Positions 61,505 to 64,000 of a stretch of 64,000 bases of DNA are shown piece after piece; position 1 is the stretch's first letter, and each line of letters begins with the position of its first letter. The stretch covers positions 75,833,741 through 75,897,740 of the forward strand of contig CM041465.1 of NCBI GenBank assembly GCA_023213395.1. Reading direction: 5' to 3'. A program made the translations under genes and the position numbers. This DNA comes from Cycas panzhihuaensis (Eukaryota; Cycadophyta). The notes beneath the pieces were generated by a model. It searched no databases, was not told the DNA's origin, and saw nothing but the letters and a program-made list of their open reading frames with translations.

Positions 61505-62150
61505 AAGCCCACTAAGTGCTCTAGTAAGGCCTCGTCATCCTTGAAGCAGTCTATCCCATGGATAATCACACTTCGAGAAAACGAGGGGTGAGGATAAAAA
61601 AGAGCAGTGGGACCATAATGGTCAACCCACCACTCAATGTAATCAAGGGACTCTTTGGAAGAGTCAGAGGATGGCCTCTTATGATAGGTGACAAGAGGTT
61701 CCCTCACCTCATCACCTACGGAGGGCAATGAAGTGGAAGATGAGGTGATGTGGGAGATCACACCAGAGGCAGGAGCAATGACATAAAACTTGGGAGGAGG
61801 ACTGGGCTCCTTAATAAAAGAGGTTCTAGGTTGGGACCTAAAATGAAGAGAGTGCCCCCTACTCATATTTAGAAGGGATATAGGATAAGGGAGGTCCTTA
61901 TCCTCATCATCAGAGTCATCATCACTAAATAAGGTGAGGTACCCATAACTCCCTATACTAATGTGGGCAAAATGGATAAGGTTCGAGGAAGAAGTAGAAG
62001 GGCCTTCTTCCAGACAAGGCAAATCAAAAATGTCGATAGAACAAGTTGAAGCATAGGCAGAAGGGCCTTTATTACCCTTTGCCTAGTTGCAAACTACCTG
62101 ATGAAGTTGCCAGGATTATTTGGTGGGAGGAGACTCCTGAGGAACAACCT
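61505..62150 (-). pseudogene. Protease-RT linker of element III, right part
   Basis: An open stretch (down to the insertion point from 62022) reads MPCLEEGPSTSSSNLIHF, ISIGSYGYLTLFSDDD, an acidic DDEDKDLPYP and VIIHGIDCFKDDEALLEHL. It matches 54880-55400 of element II with additional Ser/Thr-rich sequence. Confidence 0.75.
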
Positions 62151-62480
62151 TCATTTGCCCCTTATGGATGAATTTAAGTTGCCCCCATCGGGATGAGTAC
62201 ACAGCTCCCATTTGGTTGAGCCATGGGCATCCAATCAAGAGGTTGTAGTCCATGTCTACATCGAGGACTATGATGTTGGCAAGGATATTTTTATCCTTGA
62301 GAGTGAGGGGAATAGAAATAGACCCCAAGGGTGTCTTTTTTGCTACCGTTGTAGCTTTGACAATGCCATGGGGCTGGTTCAAGGGCCAATATGCCAAGGT
62401 CTTGCATGATGCGCAAGGGCATAGTATTAATGGAAGAACCATTATCTACAATGGTCCTTCAAAGGGTGAATTCAAGTGTA
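62151..62480 (-). pseudogene. Retropepsin-like protease of element III
   Basis: TIVDNGSSINTMPLRIMQDL around the active-site Asp codon (62446-62444), then ILANIIVLDVDMDYNLLIGC and GAVYSSRWGQLKFIHKGQM. The D-N-G triplet equals that of element II. A frameshift separates the two blocks. Confidence 0.8.
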
Positions 62481-64000
62481 TCTATGGTTATGGTAAAGGG
62501 GTAGTGCCATTGGCATTCCCTTTCATTAGCTAGGGGGAGAACTTTAGGATCGAACAAGATGACGAGCTCATGACTTGGGGCAACACCCAAGGCGTGAATG
62601 GACACGTCAACTAAACCCAAAGTTTCTAAGAGAAAATTACACTGCTCAGGATAACTTCTCAAGACATCCATCATGGACATCCCCGTGGCCATGGTGTGAA
62701 GCTTGTCAACGATGGAGAAGGGCTTTCTCTTCATGGTAGGTTGGGAAAGTACCCTTCAGAAATCATAATGACTGGGGCACATGGAAATAGTCTTAAGAAG
62801 CATGGGAATTTCAGGAGGTGGGATTTCTAGAGGAGGATAGAGATGAGGAGTAGAAGAAGAAGCATCAGTTTCTTTTTTGGTTGCTTGGGACTAAATCAAG
62901 ATATATAAGGGTGCGGTCTTAAGCATTTGAATGATTCTCTTTCCCTCATTTTAGGATTGAGAGGTGGAAGGAGTTCAATGGTAATTAGGGGAACTGGAAG
63001 AAGAAGAGGAATTCCTTATACCCTTCCCTTTAGCTTGCACAGGGCAAGGGTTGGGAGATCTTCCTCTATTTCAATTTCCCTTTTGTTGAGTGTTGCGATT
63101 GTATTCCTCATGTTTGGGGAAAGAATCCTTGTGGATGGGTTAGTTTAGATTAGGTCTAGATGCCCGTTTAGGGGAGGAGTCTCATCTAATGATTTGATGG
63201 TGAGGGATATTAACTCCTTACCTCTAGTACCCCTCATCTCATGAGGTTTAGGTCCATTCCCTCCAGTTTAAAGGATGGATCTTTCTCCTTGGCAGAAGAA
63301 TTAAAGACCATTCTAATAGGCATATTAGTTATCAATTTCCTAAAGTATTGCCCTAAGTAATACCATCTCTTGTTTGATGCATTGGGAGTTCTTGAAATAG
63401 TTTCTTCACCCACTTTTACACTCTCTTTTGATTTGGATACCATGGCTGGTTATTTTTCCCATGCACTGAGTGATATGACACTATTTTACATCAAGATTAT
63501 TAAGGATGGCATCAATATCAAACAAGTTCTTATTGATGAGGGATCATCTGTTAATGCAATCCCTCTTCGTCTTATTGAGGATTTAGACGTTACATGGTGT
63601 CTTTGGGATGCTAGGCCCTACATTGTAAGTCCTCATAAAAGCATTTCCCATGAACAGAACATCACTTCCTCTTTAAGGAAGAATTTGTCTTCCTTGTTTG
63701 AAAAGGTTAGGCATTACCACCCTTAGGGGTGCAACTTGAGAATTTTGATGAACAAATTTGTGGGAAGTGGGCCATGAAGAGGCTTGGAGTTTAAGCTCCT
63801 TCATCATACATTCAAAAGAATGTATGGCAGAGGTTAAGGGGTGCAAGTTGTTTTCTATCGGATGAGATGAAGACCTAAGAGGTTGTTAGATTTTGGTTTT
63901 GCGAGGTGGAGGAGGTACCTCATGCCATTGTGAGGACCTAAGAGGCTACTTAAGATCCACTTAGATCTCAATGGCCTCAAGAGCTAAGTATTTGGCTATG
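62481..64000 (-). pseudogene. Gag C-terminal half of element III
   Basis: The open segment 62734-62481 reads PFSIVDKLHTMATGMSMMDV and GVAPSHELVILFDPKVLP, matching the Gag-protease junction of element II. Further right on the minus strand the sequence follows 56100-57000 of element II in degenerate form, including the Ser/Gln-rich tail and zinc-knuckle area (near 63600-63650). The insertion at 63196-63595 breaks it just beside the knuckle. Confidence 0.7.
63196..63595 (+). pseudogene. Foreign gypsy protease fragment inserted in gag of element III
   Basis: On the plus strand, opposite to the host element, the frame reads SFDLDTMAGYFSHALSD, then FYIKIIKDGINIKQVLIDE, GSSVNAIP and LRLIEDLDV, which is the N-terminal part of a plant gypsy protease (triplet D-E-G). 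Host gag similarity to element II stops near 63195 and resumes near 63596. No LTR or target duplication was recognised, so the piece may have arrived by repair with filler DNA and not by retrotransposition. It is open across the insert and through the right border, an accidental continuation to 63726. Confidence 0.7.

Larger units (their letters stand above)
61505..64000 (-). mobile_element. Tat-like gypsy element III, 5' part
   Basis: Continues the linker that breaks off at 45625 and then carries protease and gag on the minus strand, running out of the window at 64000 within gag. It includes a 400-bp plus-strand insertion (63196-63595). Confidence 0.88.

Overview
The window looks like intergenic DNA of a large, repeat-rich plant nuclear genome. 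The signs are several layers of nested LTR retrotransposons (Ty1/copia and Ty3/gypsy), plant-type primer-binding sites (TGGTATCAGAGC-like and TGGCGACC), long AT-rich microsatellites, and widespread C-to-T style decay that leaves TAG/TAA/TGA where Gln, Arg or Trp is expected. I found no host protein gene, rRNA, tRNA or CRISPR array. Species cannot be fixed from the sequence. Nearly every coding stretch is a pseudogene of a mobile element. All boundaries and similarities were judged by eye from direct comparison inside the window.

Left part (1-34.6 kb, AT-rich, old elements). An eroded plus-strand gypsy pol (about 0.4-4.9 kb) is broken by a 2.6-kb minus-strand copia-type element with recognisable LTRs and PBS but no visible coding sequence (4949-7562). 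A 1.5-kb compound microsatellite (9881-11408) abuts a plus-strand copia element A (11.4-18.5 kb). The 3' LTR of A is interrupted by a minus-strand copia element B (18.5-26.1 kb); the rest of A's 3' LTR lies at 26111-26420. A and B are distant relatives in opposite orientation and share part of a long leader. From 26.4 to 34.6 kb there is unassigned AT-rich DNA, a gag-protease fragment of a chromovirus-like gypsy (30.7-32.1 kb) and an LTR followed by a PBS (32350-32663).

Right part (34.6-64 kb, less AT-rich) is two copies of one large gypsy family of Tat-like type, both on the minus strand and nested. Element II (45626-61504, about 15.9 kb, LTRs about 2.8 kb, 5-bp target duplication gagcc/aagcc) is inserted in the pol linker of element III. 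Element III supplies 34583-45625 (3' LTR and 3' half) and 61505-64000 (protease and gag). Read in the retroelement direction the layout is LTR, PBS, gag, protease, acidic linker, RT, RNase H, integrase, then a separate gene on the opposite strand, then a second RNase H of the archaeal/plant-like type as a 141-codon ORF, PPT, LTR. Element II has lost its integrase block.

The most interesting content is that opposite-strand gene. In both copies (39331-41948 and 49796-52406) it has a TATA box, a roughly 490-nt first intron, an exon resembling the plant mobile domain (PMD), a short second intron and a last exon with heptad-rich, coiled-coil-like sequence. The splice signals sit at matching positions. 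The family also carries recurrent 24-28-bp imperfect palindromes, in the LTRs and in intron 1 of the antisense gene.
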